Shown: positions 1 to 8,564 of the stretch, piece by piece | Layout of the letters: each line of letters starts with the position of its first letter | Position numbering within the stretch: the stretch's first letter is position 1 | From: Nonomuraea muscovyensis | GTDB taxonomy: Bacteria; Actinomycetota; Actinomycetes; Streptosporangiales; Streptosporangiaceae | DNA: 64,000 bases | Reading direction: 5' to 3' | Assembly: GCF_014207745.1 (NCBI RefSeq) | Contig: NZ_JACHJB010000004.1 | Location: forward strand, 496,001-560,000 | The notes under the pieces: generated by a model | Told to the model about the DNA's origin: nothing | Database searches by the model: none | The model's input: the letters and a program-made list of their open reading frames with translations, nothing else | Position numbers and translations under genes: made by a program

Positions 1-218
1 GCGCCCACCTTCTGCGTCGGCGAGTCGGGGGTCTGGAGCGACGGGTGCGCCTTCTCCAGGGCGAGCAACTCGTTGAACCAGCCGTCGAACTCGGCGTCGC
101 TGACCGTCGGCTGGTCGAGCACGTAGTAGCGCCAGCGCGCCTCCTCGACCAGCTCCGCCAGCTCCGCGTGCCGCTTCAGCGCGGCCACCGGCACGCCCCC
201 GGCGCTTGGCTCGCCCAC
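1..218 (-). CDS. ligA: NAD-dependent DNA ligase LigA, N-terminal fragment
   Basis: About 72 codons of the N-terminus are present and the gene leaves the window on the left. The translation contains LKRHAELAELVEEARWRYY followed by VSDAEFDGWFNELLALEKAHP, which is the Ia domain and the start of the adenylation domain of bacterial NAD+-dependent ligases. This enzyme seals nicks in replication and repair in the cytoplasm. I chose the GTG at 218 because an AAGGAGG ribosome-binding site lies about seven bases upstream. The adenylation lysine and all later domains are outside the window. Identification is firm from the Ia signature. Confidence 0.9.
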   Translation of the reverse strand, partial: MGEPSAGGVPVAALKRHAELAELVEEARWRYYVLDQPTVSDAEFDGWFNELLALEKAHPSLQTPDSPTQKVG

Positions 219-330
219 GCGAGTCCTCCTTCGCTCTCGCCGCGTTCCCGACCTGAGGAAACGCTATCGCCCGGCACTGACAACAACGGCCCGTGAAGCC
301 ACCATGAGACCCCCACGAGACCGCCACGGG

Positions 331-1323
331 TCACCGCCCGCGAGACTCGCCCTCCGGGTCGTCCCTGAGCACCTGGGCCGCCTTGCGGCAGGCGGCCAGC
401 GCCGCCCTGGCGTAGGCCGGTGAGGCTCCTGCCAGTCCGCAGGCCGGGGTCAGCACGACCTGCCCGGACAGCCGGTCGGGCGCGAAGCCGAGCCGCCGCC
501 ACAGCTCCAGCGCCGGTTTGGCGACCACGTCCGCGCCGGGCAGCCGGGTGTCGGTGCCCGGCACCACGCCGAGCAGCAGCACCATGCCCGCCTCGACCGC
601 CGAACCCACGGCCTCCTCCTCACGCCGCCTGACCAGCGAGGCGTCCACCGACACGCCCCGCACGCCGGCCCTGCGCAGCAGGTCGTACGGGACGGCCGGC
701 GCGCAGCAGTGGACGACGGGGTCGGGGAAGGCGCGCAGCGACTCCTCCGCCCGCCACTCCTCGACGGCCGCCAGCCGCCCGAACCCCGACGCGGTCGGCA
801 CCGTGCCGGCCAGCGCGCCGGGCAGCCCCGGCTCGTCGAGCTGGAGCACCACCTCGGTGACGCCGGGCAGCCGCCGCCGCACCTCCGCCACGTGGTCGGC
901 GACCCCCTGCGCGAGCGAGGCGGTCAGGTCGCGCACCGCGCCGTGGTCGGACAGCATCTTGTCGCCGTGGCGCAGCTCCACCGCGCCCGCCAGCGTCCAC
1001 GGCCCGCACACCTGCACCTTGATCGGCCCCTCGTAGGCGTGCCCGACCTCCTCCAGCCCGTCGAGGTCGCGTCTGAGGTGGTCGACGGCCCTGCGGTGGT
1101 CACGACCGGGCCGGTCGGTGAGCCGCCATCCCGACGGCTGCACCTCCACCGGCAGGTCCACCAGCAGCGCCGCCGTCCGGCCGGCCATGTCGGCGCCCAC
1201 GCCACGCGCGGGCAGCTCCGGCAGGTACGGCAGGCCGGGCACCTCGCCGAAGACGACCCGTGCCGCCTCCAGATGATCCTGTCCGGGATGTGACCCGACC
1301 CCGGTGGCTTCCCACGTCAACAT
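331..1323 (-). CDS. MetE-like cobalamin-independent methionine synthase domain protein
   Basis: A 330-residue protein of the UROD/MetE superfamily, related to the C-terminal half of cobalamin-independent methionine synthase. It starts with MLTWEATGVGSHPG, has QLDEPG in the middle, a Cys pair in VVHCCAP and a second Cys in LTPACGLAG. The last two fit the His/Cys...Cys zinc ligands that activate the thiol substrate in MetE. It is less than half the length of full MetE (about 750 residues) and lacks the N-terminal duplicated domain, so the methyl donor and acceptor cannot be assigned. It lies downstream of ligA on the same strand and diverges from the MBL gene over a 23-bp gap, so the two promoters must be very close. 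It may be a core-MetE-type synthase or another methyltransferase. Confidence 0.75.
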   Translation of the reverse strand: MLTWEATGVGSHPGQDHLEAARVVFGEVPGLPYLPELPARGVGADMAGRTAALLVDLPVEVQPSGWRLTDRPGRDHRRAVDHLRRDLDGLEEVGHAYEGPIKVQVCGPWTLAGAVELRHGDKMLSDHGAVRDLTASLAQGVADHVAEVRRRLPGVTEVVLQLDEPGLPGALAGTVPTASGFGRLAAVEEWRAEESLRAFPDPVVHCCAPAVPYDLLRRAGVRGVSVDASLVRRREEEAVGSAVEAGMVLLLGVVPGTDTRLPGADVVAKPALELWRRLGFAPDRLSGQVVLTPACGLAGASPAYARAALAACRKAAQVLRDDPEGESRGR

Positions 1324-1346
1324 GGGACAAGCGTAGGCTCTCGTGG

Positions 1347-1979
1347 ATGAGGCTCACCAAGTACGGCCACGCGTGCGTACGGCTGGAGAAGGACGGCAAG
1401 GTCGTCGTCATCGACCCGGGCACGCTCAGCGAGGCGGCGGCGTTGGACGGCGCCGACGCGGTGCTCATCACGCACCAGCACTTCGACCACGTCGACGTCG
1501 AACGCCTGAGGTCCGCCTCCTCCGAGCTGGAGGTGTGGACCTGCGAGGGCGTCGCCGGGGAGTTGACCGATGTTCCGCCCAAGGTGCGGGTGGTGCGGCA
1601 CGGCGACGACTTCACGGCTGCGGGGTTCGCGGTCCGGGTGTACGGCGAGTGGCACGCGAGGAACCACCCCGACATGCCGATCGTGCAGAACGTCGGGTTC
1701 CTGCTCGACGACGAGGTGTTCTACCCGGGTGACGCGCTGACGGTGCCCGACGTGGAGGTGCCGACGCTGCTGGTGCCGACCAACGCGCCGTGGCTGAAGG
1801 GCCTGGAGATGGTCGAGTATCTGCGCACGGTGCGCCCGGCACGCGCCTACTCGACGCACGACGGCCTGCTCAACGACGCCGGGCTGTCGCTGGTGGACGG
1901 CTGGCTGAAGCTGGAGGCCGACAAGCAGGGCGCCGACATGCGCAGGCTCGCCGTCGGCGAGTCGGTCACCCTGGGCTGA
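1347..1979 (+). CDS. MBL-fold metallo-hydrolase
   Basis: A 210-residue cytoplasmic metallo-beta-lactamase-fold protein. The metal motif appears as ITHQHFDHVD (HxHxDH), with a downstream EWHARNHP, a PGDA aspartate motif and a terminal STHDG histidine. These supply the usual two-zinc site. The start MRLTKYGHACVRLEKDG is typical of the UlaG-like subfamily, whose members hydrolyse diverse lactones or phosphodiesters; the substrate here cannot be read from sequence. The ATG at 1347 was chosen over in-frame codons further upstream because the homologous N-terminus begins there. It converges on mnmA with a 10-bp gap. Confidence 0.85.
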   Translation: MRLTKYGHACVRLEKDGKVVVIDPGTLSEAAALDGADAVLITHQHFDHVDVERLRSASSELEVWTCEGVAGELTDVPPKVRVVRHGDDFTAAGFAVRVYGEWHARNHPDMPIVQNVGFLLDDEVFYPGDALTVPDVEVPTLLVPTNAPWLKGLEMVEYLRTVRPARAYSTHDGLLNDAGLSLVDGWLKLEADKQGADMRRLAVGESVTLG

Positions 1980-1989
1980 GACCGGGCCT

Positions 1990-3048
1990 TCAGGCGGCGT
2001 GCGTGATCGTGGCGGAGCCGATCACGGTCGAGCCCGTGTAGAGCACCGCCGCCTGCCCGGGGGCCACCCCGGTCGCGGGCCGGTCGAGCTCGATGCGCAG
2101 CCCGCCGTCCGACTCCTCGACGCGACACCCGTAGACCTCGCCGTGCGCGCGGAGCTGGACGGTGAGGTCGTCGAAGACGGACGGGCCGTTCCAGACGGGC
2201 GGCCCGCAGACGATGGACGTGACCTCCAGCGCGGCGCGCGGCCCGACGGTCACCGTGTTGGACACCGGCTCGATCGACAGCACGTAGCGCGGCCTGCCGT
2301 CGGCGGCGGGCCGGTCGATGTGCAGGCCCTTGCGCTGCCCCACCGTGAACCCGTGGGCTCCCTGGTGGCTGCCGACGACCTCGCCGGCCTGGTCGACGAT
2401 GGGGCCCTCGGCCGAGCCGAGCCGCTTGGCCAGGAAGCCCCGCGTGTCGCCGTCGGCGATGAAGCAGATGTCGTGGCTGTCGGGCTTGTCGGCCACGGTC
2501 AGGCCGCGCCGGGCCGCCTCCTCCCGCACCTGCGCCTTGGTGGAGTCGCCCAGCGGGAACAGGGCGTGACCGAGCTGCTCGCGGGTGAGCACGCCCAGCA
2601 CGTAGGACTGGTCCTTGCCCATGTCGACGCTGCGGGACAGCACGCCGTCGACGAGCCTGGCGTGGTGGCCGGTCGCCACCGCGTCGAACCCGAGCGCCAG
2701 CGCCCGGTCGAGCACCGCCGCGAACTTGATCTTCTCGTTGCACCGCAGGCACGGGTTGGGCGTGCGGCCGGCGGCGTACTCGGCCACGAAGTCCTCGACC
2801 ACGTCGCGCTGGAAACGCTCGGCCATGTCCCAGATGTAGAACGGGATGCCGATCACGTCGGCGGCGCGGCGGGCGTCGCGCGAGTCCTCGACCGTGCAGC
2901 AGCCCCGGGCGCCCGTGCGGTGGGATTGGGGGTTGGCCGACAGGGCGAGGTGCACACCGGTGACGTCGTGACCGGCCTCGGCGATCCGAGCGGCGGCCAC
3001 GGCTGAGTCGACGCCGCCCGACATGGCGGCAAGCACACGCAGTCCCAT
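1990..3048 (-). CDS. mnmA: tRNA-specific 2-thiouridylase MnmA
   Basis: This 352-residue enzyme adenylates and thiolates C2 of wobble uridine-34 in Lys, Glu and Gln tRNAs. The N-terminal PP-loop SGGVDSAVAA binds ATP. The catalytic cysteines are C100 in NPCLRCNE and C195 in HDICFI. The rest follows the family layout: a central tRNA-binding part and a C-terminal beta-barrel. Length matches the family (about 360). A cysteine desulfurase is encoded on the same strand about 1.2 kb away and is the likely sulfur source. There is a full set of catalytic residues and nothing unusual. Confidence 0.96.
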   Translation of the reverse strand: MGLRVLAAMSGGVDSAVAAARIAEAGHDVTGVHLALSANPQSHRTGARGCCTVEDSRDARRAADVIGIPFYIWDMAERFQRDVVEDFVAEYAAGRTPNPCLRCNEKIKFAAVLDRALALGFDAVATGHHARLVDGVLSRSVDMGKDQSYVLGVLTREQLGHALFPLGDSTKAQVREEAARRGLTVADKPDSHDICFIADGDTRGFLAKRLGSAEGPIVDQAGEVVGSHQGAHGFTVGQRKGLHIDRPAADGRPRYVLSIEPVSNTVTVGPRAALEVTSIVCGPPVWNGPSVFDDLTVQLRAHGEVYGCRVEESDGGLRIELDRPATGVAPGQAAVLYTGSTVIGSATITHAA

Positions 3049-3149
3049 GACCGTTCCAGAGTACTGTCCGATGGAGGGTGCGCTTCGCGCGGTGCCCCGG
3101 TGCGCTCCCCGCGCTCTTCTGGCGCGCTCTTCTGGAAGGATGCACGGCT

Positions 3150-4187
3150 ATGCGACTGTTCGGCCGCAAGGGCGACGTGGAAGACGACGGCATCGCCGCG
3201 TTCTGGGCGTGGTGGGAGGGCGCGAGGCCCCGGATCGACGCCCTGGTGGCGGCGGGCGACGCCGGCGGGCTGGCCGCCGAGCTGGGCCCGATGGTGCGCG
3301 CCGTCCATCCGGACCTGGTCTGGGAGCTCGCGCCGGGCAAGGAGGCGGCGCACGCGCTGGTCGTGACGGCCGCGGGCGACGCCGAGCTGCGCCCGCTGGC
3401 CCACCGCTGGGCCAGGGCGGCGCCCACGGGCGACCTGCTGTGGGAGTTCCATCCGTCCCGCCAGGCCAGTTCCCGGGCGCAGGAGCTGACGTTCGAGGTG
3501 GGCGGCGTCGAGGTGTCGGTGGGCAAGCTGGTGCTCGGGCTGCGTGCCCCGCTGGGCGCCGCGCGGGTGGACGTGGCCGCCCACCACCCGATCTTCGGCG
3601 AGCTGGACGAGGACGACCGGATGGAGGCGGCGCTGCTCGCCCTCGACCGGGTGCTGGGCGAGGACGAGGTGGCCCGCTGGGTGGGCGAGATCACGGCGGT
3701 CACGCACCAGCCGATCGACGCCGTGGCGGCCGTGCACCTGCCGGCCGTGGTCGCCGACCTGGCCTCCGGCTACGAGGAGGAGCAGTGGGCGCTGCTGGAG
3801 GGGCAGACCGCCTCGGGCGCGCCGCTGGTGGCCACCGCCCGCCATCCGCTGCGGCCGGTCGACTTCCCGCTGTTCGACCAGCACGTCATGGTCACCTTGC
3901 CGTACGCGCACCGCGACGACACCGGGCTGCCCGCCGGGGAGTCGGTGGAGGCGCTGAGCGCGTTCGACGAGCGGCTGGCCGGGCTGCTGGCCGAGCCGGC
4001 CGCCGCGGCCGTGCTGGCCGTGCACCTGAGCGCGGAGGGGCATCGGATCGTCCACGTGTACGCCGACCCGGACGGTGACGCGGCCGACCGGCTGCGTGAG
4101 CTCGCGGCGGGCTGGCCGGAGGGCAGGGCGCGCGTCGACGTCACGGGCGACCCGGCGTGGAGCGCGGTCGTCCCCTTCGTGACCTGA
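3150..4187 (+). CDS. conserved protein of unknown function
   Basis: A 345-residue acidic soluble protein with no signal peptide or membrane segment. It begins MRLFGRKGD and carries several tryptophans near the N-terminus (FWAWWEGARPRID). I do not recognise a catalytic motif. The ATG at 3150 follows a GGAAGGA ribosome-binding site. It sits between mnmA (diverging) and the cysteine desulfurase (converging), a position that suggests a conserved actinobacterial neighbour of the thiolation genes, but its length and content give no direct link to sulfur transfer. Codon use matches its neighbours. Confidence 0.7.
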   Translation: MRLFGRKGDVEDDGIAAFWAWWEGARPRIDALVAAGDAGGLAAELGPMVRAVHPDLVWELAPGKEAAHALVVTAAGDAELRPLAHRWARAAPTGDLLWEFHPSRQASSRAQELTFEVGGVEVSVGKLVLGLRAPLGAARVDVAAHHPIFGELDEDDRMEAALLALDRVLGEDEVARWVGEITAVTHQPIDAVAAVHLPAVVADLASGYEEEQWALLEGQTASGAPLVATARHPLRPVDFPLFDQHVMVTLPYAHRDDTGLPAGESVEALSAFDERLAGLLAEPAAAAVLAVHLSAEGHRIVHVYADPDGDAADRLRELAAGWPEGRARVDVTGDPAWSAVVPFVT

Positions 4188-4209
4188 CCCGGCGTCACCT
4201 GACCCCGCG

Positions 4210-4230
4210 CGGGCCCGGCGGACGGGCCCG
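4210..4230. terminator. short hairpin between convergent genes
   Basis: CGGGCCC at 4210-4216 pairs with GGGCCCG at 4224-4230 across a 7-nt loop. It lies in the 47-bp gap between two convergent genes. There is no T-tract, as is usual in high-GC actinomycetes, so this is only a candidate bidirectional terminator. Confidence 0.4.
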
Positions 4231-4234
4231 GCGG

Positions 4235-5398
4235 TCAGCTCAGGCCGGCCCGGCGGGCCCGCTCGACCGCGGCGGGCAGCACCTCGACGAGGCGGTCGAC
4301 GTCGTCACGGGTCGAGGTGTGGCCGAGCGTGAACCGCAGCGACCCCCGGGCCGCCGCCGGCTCGGCGCCCATGGCCAGCAGCACGTGGGACGGTTGCGCC
4401 ACGCCCGCCGAGCAGGCCGACCCGGTCGAGCACTCCACGCCCTTGGCGTCGAGCAGCATGAGCAGCGCGTCGCCCTCGCAGCCGGGGAAGGAGAAGTGGG
4501 CGTTGCCGGGCAGCCGGTGGTCGGGGTCGCCGTTGAGCACCACGTCGGGCACCGCCTGCCGGACGCGCTCGATCAGCTCGTCGCGCAGCTCGGTCAGCCG
4601 GCGCCGCTGCTCGTGCTGCTCCTTGACCGCGATGCGGACCGCGGCGGCGAACCCCGCGATGGCGGGCGCGTCGAGCGTGCCGGAGCGGACGTCGCGCTCC
4701 TGGCCGCCGCCGTGGAGCACCGAGACGGGGGTCACTCCCCTGGCCAGCAGCAGGGCTCCGACGCCCATCGGGCCGCCGATCTTGTGGCCGCTGATGGTGA
4801 GCGCGTCGGCGCCGGAGTCGGCGAACGACACCGGGAGCTGCCCGACCGCCTGCACCGCGTCGGTGTGGAACGGGATGCCGTGGTCGTGGGCGATCGCCGC
4901 GAGGACGTGGACGGGCTGGATGGTGCCGACCTCGTTGTTGGCCCACATGACGCTGACCAGGGCGACGCTGTCGGGGTCGGCGGCGATGGCGGCGCGCAGC
5001 GTGTCGGGGTGGACCCGGCCGGCCGCGTCGACCTCCAGCAGCTCCACCTGCGCGCCCTGGTCGTCGGCCAGCCAGTGGGCCGGGTCGAGGGCGGCGTGGT
5101 GCTCGACGGCGCTCATGAGGATGCGCCTGCGCGGGGCGCGCGCCCAGTAGAGTCCTTTGACGGCGAGATTGTCGGCCTCGGTGCCGCCGGATGTGAAGAC
5201 CACCTCGCTGGGCCGCGCGCCGAGCGCGTCGGCGATCGTCTCGCGCGCCTCTTCCACCACCCTGCGCACCCGCCGGCCCGCCGCGTGCAGCGATGAGGCG
5301 TTGCCGACCCGGCCCAGCTGCTCCGTCACGGCCTCGATCGCCTCGGGCAGCATGGGCGTGGTCGCCGCGTGGTCGAGATAGGCGGGCGGTCTGCTCAC
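4235..5398 (-). CDS. cysteine desulfurase (NifS/IscS family)
   Basis: A 387-residue class V aminotransferase-fold enzyme that takes sulfur from cysteine as an enzyme persulfide. The cofactor lysine is K206 in ISGHKIGG and the persulfide cysteine is C329 in TGSACSAG, in the extended-loop arrangement of IscS-type (group I) enzymes. HAATTP and the VEHHA histidine also fit the PLP site. Its nearest functional neighbour is mnmA, so supply of sulfur for tRNA 2-thiolation is the likely job; supply to Fe-S assembly is also possible. No iscU or sufU is visible in the window. It diverges from the tetR gene. Confidence 0.93.
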   Translation of the reverse strand: MSRPPAYLDHAATTPMLPEAIEAVTEQLGRVGNASSLHAAGRRVRRVVEEARETIADALGARPSEVVFTSGGTEADNLAVKGLYWARAPRRRILMSAVEHHAALDPAHWLADDQGAQVELLEVDAAGRVHPDTLRAAIAADPDSVALVSVMWANNEVGTIQPVHVLAAIAHDHGIPFHTDAVQAVGQLPVSFADSGADALTISGHKIGGPMGVGALLLARGVTPVSVLHGGGQERDVRSGTLDAPAIAGFAAAVRIAVKEQHEQRRRLTELRDELIERVRQAVPDVVLNGDPDHRLPGNAHFSFPGCEGDALLMLLDAKGVECSTGSACSAGVAQPSHVLLAMGAEPAAARGSLRFTLGHTSTRDDVDRLVEVLPAAVERARRAGLS

Positions 5399-5422
5399 CC
5401 GGCTAGGGTATCTCGTTTGCCG

Positions 5423-5444
5423 CTATACCGTCCGGACGGTATAG
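5423..5444. promoter_or_regulatory. perfect 22-bp palindrome, probable TetR operator
   Basis: Each 11-base arm reads CTATACCGTCC, and the second arm is its exact reverse complement, with no central spacer. It ends 8 bp before the tetR start codon and lies in the 54-bp divergent gap with the cysteine desulfurase. TetR repressors typically bind palindromes of this size and repress themselves. I infer autoregulation, and possibly an effect on the divergent gene. Confidence 0.8.
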
Positions 5445-5452
5445 TAGGCGGC

Positions 5453-5971
5453 ATGAGAAGGGACGAGTTGCTGGACGCCGCGGAGGAGCTGCTCTGCGAC
5501 CAGGGCTCCACCGCGCTCACCCTCTCCGCCGTCGCCGACCGGGCCGGCGTGAGCAAGGGCGGCCTTCTCTACCATTTCAACAGCAAAGAAGCCTTGATCA
5601 AGGGCATGGTCGAGCGGCTCATCGACGACTTCGACCAGCTCCTGGTCGGCCAGCCGGGCCAGACCTACACCGAGCGCTACCTCAAGGCCACGCTCGCCGC
5701 GGTCCGTTCGGGCCGGCTGCGACGATGGGCCGTGGTCACCGGCGCCTCGGGCAACCTCTACCTGCTGGCCCCGCTTCGTGAGGCCATGACGCGCTGGCAC
5801 CGTGAGGGGCTGGACGACGAGCCCGACCCGACGGCGTCCCAGGTCGTCCGGCTCGCGTGTGAGGGCCTGTGGGACGTGGCGAGCCACGACCCCGGTCTCA
5901 ACACCGAGGACGACCTGGTGGCCCTGGAGGCCCGGCTGATGGCGCTGCTGAAACCGGAGGCCATGCCGTAA
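5453..5971 (+). CDS. TetR/AcrR family transcriptional regulator
   Basis: A 172-residue repressor with an N-terminal helix-turn-helix (LSAVADRAGVSKGGLLYHF, residues about 23-41) and a variable C-terminal ligand domain. The ATG at 5453 is used because the family start (RRDELLDAAEELL) follows at once; upstream in-frame codons would run through the 22-bp palindrome. The MFS gene 300 bp downstream on the same strand is the most likely target after tetR itself, by the common TetR-exporter pairing. The ligand is unknown. Confidence 0.9.
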   Translation: MRRDELLDAAEELLCDQGSTALTLSAVADRAGVSKGGLLYHFNSKEALIKGMVERLIDDFDQLLVGQPGQTYTERYLKATLAAVRSGRLRRWAVVTGASGNLYLLAPLREAMTRWHREGLDDEPDPTASQVVRLACEGLWDVASHDPGLNTEDDLVALEARLMALLKPEAMP

Positions 5972-6271
5972 CGCTCGGGGCGGGACGACGTCCCGCCCGC
6001 GTCCGCGCGGCCTGCCCGCAGGCCCGCCTCCCGCGACCGGCCGCGGTGCTCTCCCAGGAGAGCGCCGCCACCGGCCTGTGCCCAGGCCCCCGCGAGGGGC
6101 CTTCCACCATCGGGACGTCCGTCCCCGCGCGCCCTACCCCGCCCACCGCCGAGCCCGCGCCCCCGCGCGGGCCGCCGCCCCCTGCCCCGCCCTCCAACGG
6201 CCGTCCAGGGGCCCGCCCGGCGGGCGCGCGCGTCACACATCCCTGTTTCGAGATTTTGAGAGGTACGAACG
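5972..6271. other. 300-bp gap between tetR and the MFS gene
   Basis: This stretch holds a GGGCGGGAC / GTCCCGCCC stem (5978-5986 with 5990-5998) just after the tetR stop, which could end tetR transcription. The rest is very C-rich with no convincing ORF. A less GC-rich stretch (TTTCGAGATTTTGAGAGG) just before 6272 probably carries the MFS ribosome-binding site. No copy of the tetR palindrome was found here. Confidence 0.5.
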
Positions 6272-7468
6272 ATGACGCAGGAGCTGCGGACCGCCCGCTA
6301 CGGCGCGGTCCTCACCTTCGTCGTGGCCGGCCTGATGGTGGGCACGATGACCGTGCGCATCCCGGCCCTGACCGACAAGCTCGGCCTGTCGCCCTCCACC
6401 GTGGGCACCGTCCTGCTGGTCTGGGGCCTCGGCGCGCTGGTCACCATGCAGTCCATGCGCCGCGTCATGGCCCGTACGGGCAGCAAGACCCTGCTGCGCG
6501 TCGGCGGCCCGGCGACGGCGCTCGGCCTGGTCGGCGTGGCCTTCGCCCCCAACCTGCCGCTGCTGCTGGTGGCCGCCACGTTCTTCGGCATGGCCTTCGG
6601 CGTGGTGGACATCGCGATGAACGCCCAGGGCTCCACGGTGGAGCGGGCCTACGGCCGGCCGTTGCTGAACGGCATGCACGCGGGCTGGTGCGTCGGCGCC
6701 ATCTCCGCCGGCGCGCTGGGCAGCCTGTCCATCGCCTTCGGCCTGTCGTTCACCGCGAACGTCGCCCTCGTCGGCCTCGTCTCGCTGCCGCTCATGGTCG
6801 TGATCGGCCGCGCGTACCTGCCCGAGCCTCCGTCCACGGGGCGGGCGGGGACGGCGGCCCGCCGGCGCATGCCGCCCATCGTCTACCTGCTGGGCGCGCT
6901 GATGTTCTTCGCGTTCATGGTCGAGGGCACGGTCGCCGACTGGAACGGGCTGTTCATGCGCGACTCGCTGGGCGCGCCCGAGGCGCTGGCGGCGCTGGGC
7001 TACCCCGTGTTCGAGGCGGGCATGCTGGTCGCCAGGCTCACCGGTGACCGGCTGCGCTCCCGGTTCGGCGTGCGCGGCATGCTGACGGTGTCCGGGCTGG
7101 CCACGGCCGGGTTCTTCGGTGTCGTGCTGGCGGCGCCCGCGCCGCTGGTGGCGCTGTTCGCGATGTTCTTCGTCGGGCTCGGCGTGGCGACGATCTCGCC
7201 GATGACGCTGTCGCTCGCGGGCACCGCCACCGACAACCCCGGCCCGGCGATCGCCCAGGCCGGCGCCATGGGCTACGCCGGGCTGCTGCTGGGGCCCGTG
7301 GTGATCGGCTTCCTGTCCGACGCCACGTCTCTGCGCGCCGCGCTCGGCATCGCCGTCGTCCTGGGGCTGCTGATCGCCCTGGCGGCCCGCTTCCTGCCGC
7401 GCGAGGAGCCCGCCCAGATCACCGTCCTGCCGCCCGCCGAGCGCGAGCCCGCCCACGCGGCCGCCTGA
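6272..7468 (+). CDS. MFS transporter
   Basis: A 398-residue inner-membrane carrier with about 12 predicted hydrophobic helices. It has a proline- and arginine-containing first loop (TVRIPALTDKLGLSPSTVG) and the FGVVDIAMNAQG segment in helix 4/5 seen in sugar- or drug-type permeases such as the YbjJ/fucose-permease branch. A central cytoplasmic loop (PSTGRAGTAARRRMP) separates the two halves. The substrate is not readable. A GAGAGG site precedes the ATG. It probably forms a regulator-carrier unit with the upstream tetR gene. Confidence 0.88.
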   Translation: MTQELRTARYGAVLTFVVAGLMVGTMTVRIPALTDKLGLSPSTVGTVLLVWGLGALVTMQSMRRVMARTGSKTLLRVGGPATALGLVGVAFAPNLPLLLVAATFFGMAFGVVDIAMNAQGSTVERAYGRPLLNGMHAGWCVGAISAGALGSLSIAFGLSFTANVALVGLVSLPLMVVIGRAYLPEPPSTGRAGTAARRRMPPIVYLLGALMFFAFMVEGTVADWNGLFMRDSLGAPEALAALGYPVFEAGMLVARLTGDRLRSRFGVRGMLTVSGLATAGFFGVVLAAPAPLVALFAMFFVGLGVATISPMTLSLAGTATDNPGPAIAQAGAMGYAGLLLGPVVIGFLSDATSLRAALGIAVVLGLLIALAARFLPREEPAQITVLPPAEREPAHAAA

Positions 7469-7542
7469 CCGGCGGCCCGTGACGGGCGAACTGTGGCGTG
7501 CGGCGCTCGGCGTGCGGACGGGTGGCGGGGTGGCGGGCTGAC

Positions 7543-7566
7543 GGGCCCTGACAAATGTCACGGCCC
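7543..7566. promoter_or_regulatory. imperfect 24-bp inverted repeat upstream of the ABC/two-component operon
   Basis: TGACA at 7549-7553 and TGTCA at 7556-7560 are separated by AA, and are extended outward by GGGCCC and CGGCCC (one mismatch in 11 pairs). It lies about 70 bp upstream of the ABC ATPase start and is the best candidate for binding of the response regulator encoded at the end of the same operon. This is inference from position and symmetry. Confidence 0.45.
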
Positions 7567-7634
7567 GGCCCAGCGAACCTCCCGGCCACCTGCTGAGATC
7601 GGCGACTGCCGGACCCGGTGCGCGGACCGGCACA

Positions 7635-8564
7635 GTGAGGTCCGTGAACACGACAGTGATCGAGGTGCGCGACCTGCACCAGCGCTACGACGACTTCGAG
7701 GCGGTCCGCGGGATCAGCTTCGAGGTCGCCCGCGGCGAGTTGTACGCCCTGCTCGGCACGAACGGCGCGGGCAAGACCACCACGCTCGACGTGCTGGAGG
7801 GCTTCCACCCGCCGACGAAGGGACAGGCGCGCGTGCTCGGCCACGACCCGCTGACCGAGCGGGCCGCGGTGCGGCAGCGCGTGGGCCTGGTCCTGCAGGA
7901 GGCGGGCTTCTACAAGGACCTGACCGTCGCCGAGACCGTGGACGCCTGGCGCCGCTGGACCCCGCGGGCCCTGGAGCGCCGCCACGTCCTCGAACGGGTC
8001 GGGCTGGCGCACCGCGAGGCCGTCCGGGTCGCCCAGCTCTCCGGCGGCGAGAAGCGGCGCCTGGACCTGGCCCTGGCCATCCTCGGCCGTCCCGAGGTGC
8101 TCTTCCTCGACGAGCCGACCACCGGTCTGGACCCCGAGGCGCGCCGCAACGTGTGGGCGCTGGTGCGCGAGATGGTCGCCGAGGGCGTCACCGTGCTGCT
8201 CACCACCCACTACCTCGACGAGGCCGAGCACCTCGCGCAGCGCCTGGCCATCATGCACGCCGGGCGGATCGTCACCGAGGGCACCCTCGGCGACGTCGTC
8301 GCCGGCCGAGGCACCCGCATCGCGTTCCGGCTGCCCGGCGTGCGGCCCAGCGAGCTGCCCTACGTCCCCGGGCTGACGCGGCGCTCGGTCCGAGCGGACG
8401 GCGACGCGTACGCGGTCGAGACGGACGAGCCGCAGGAGGACCTGCGGGTCCTGCTGACCTGGGCGCACGAGCGCGGGCTGGAGCTCACCGGCCTGGAGGT
8501 GCGCAGGCCGTCGCTGGAGGAGATCTTCCTGGAGGTCGCGGAGACGGAGAGGGTGGCGGCATGA
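7635..8564 (+). CDS. ABC transporter ATP-binding protein (DrrA/NatA type)
   Basis: A 309-residue nucleotide-binding subunit of an exporter-type ABC system. It has Walker A (GTNGAGKTT), signature (LSGGEKRR), Walker B (VLFLDEPTTGLD) and the switch histidine in LLTTHYLDEA. The extra C-terminal 80 residues are common in DrrA-type exporters. The GTG at 7635 is given; a second GTG at 7644 with GTGAGG just upstream is equally plausible. It overlaps the permease gene by 4 bp (ATGA), so the pair is translationally coupled. The substrate may be a drug, lipid or peptide. Confidence 0.92.
   Translation: MRSVNTTVIEVRDLHQRYDDFEAVRGISFEVARGELYALLGTNGAGKTTTLDVLEGFHPPTKGQARVLGHDPLTERAAVRQRVGLVLQEAGFYKDLTVAETVDAWRRWTPRALERRHVLERVGLAHREAVRVAQLSGGEKRRLDLALAILGRPEVLFLDEPTTGLDPEARRNVWALVREMVAEGVTVLLTTHYLDEAEHLAQRLAIMHAGRIVTEGTLGDVVAGRGTRIAFRLPGVRPSELPYVPGLTRRSVRADGDAYAVETDEPQEDLRVLLTWAHERGLELTGLEVRRPSLEEIFLEVAETERVAA

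Noticed and set aside
1847..3703. Open frame of 618 codons on the minus strand overlapping mnmA and its neighbours
   Set aside because: It covers mnmA in another frame and two genes on the other strand, has no recognisable domain, and is Ser/Arg/Pro-rich as expected of a high-GC shadow frame.
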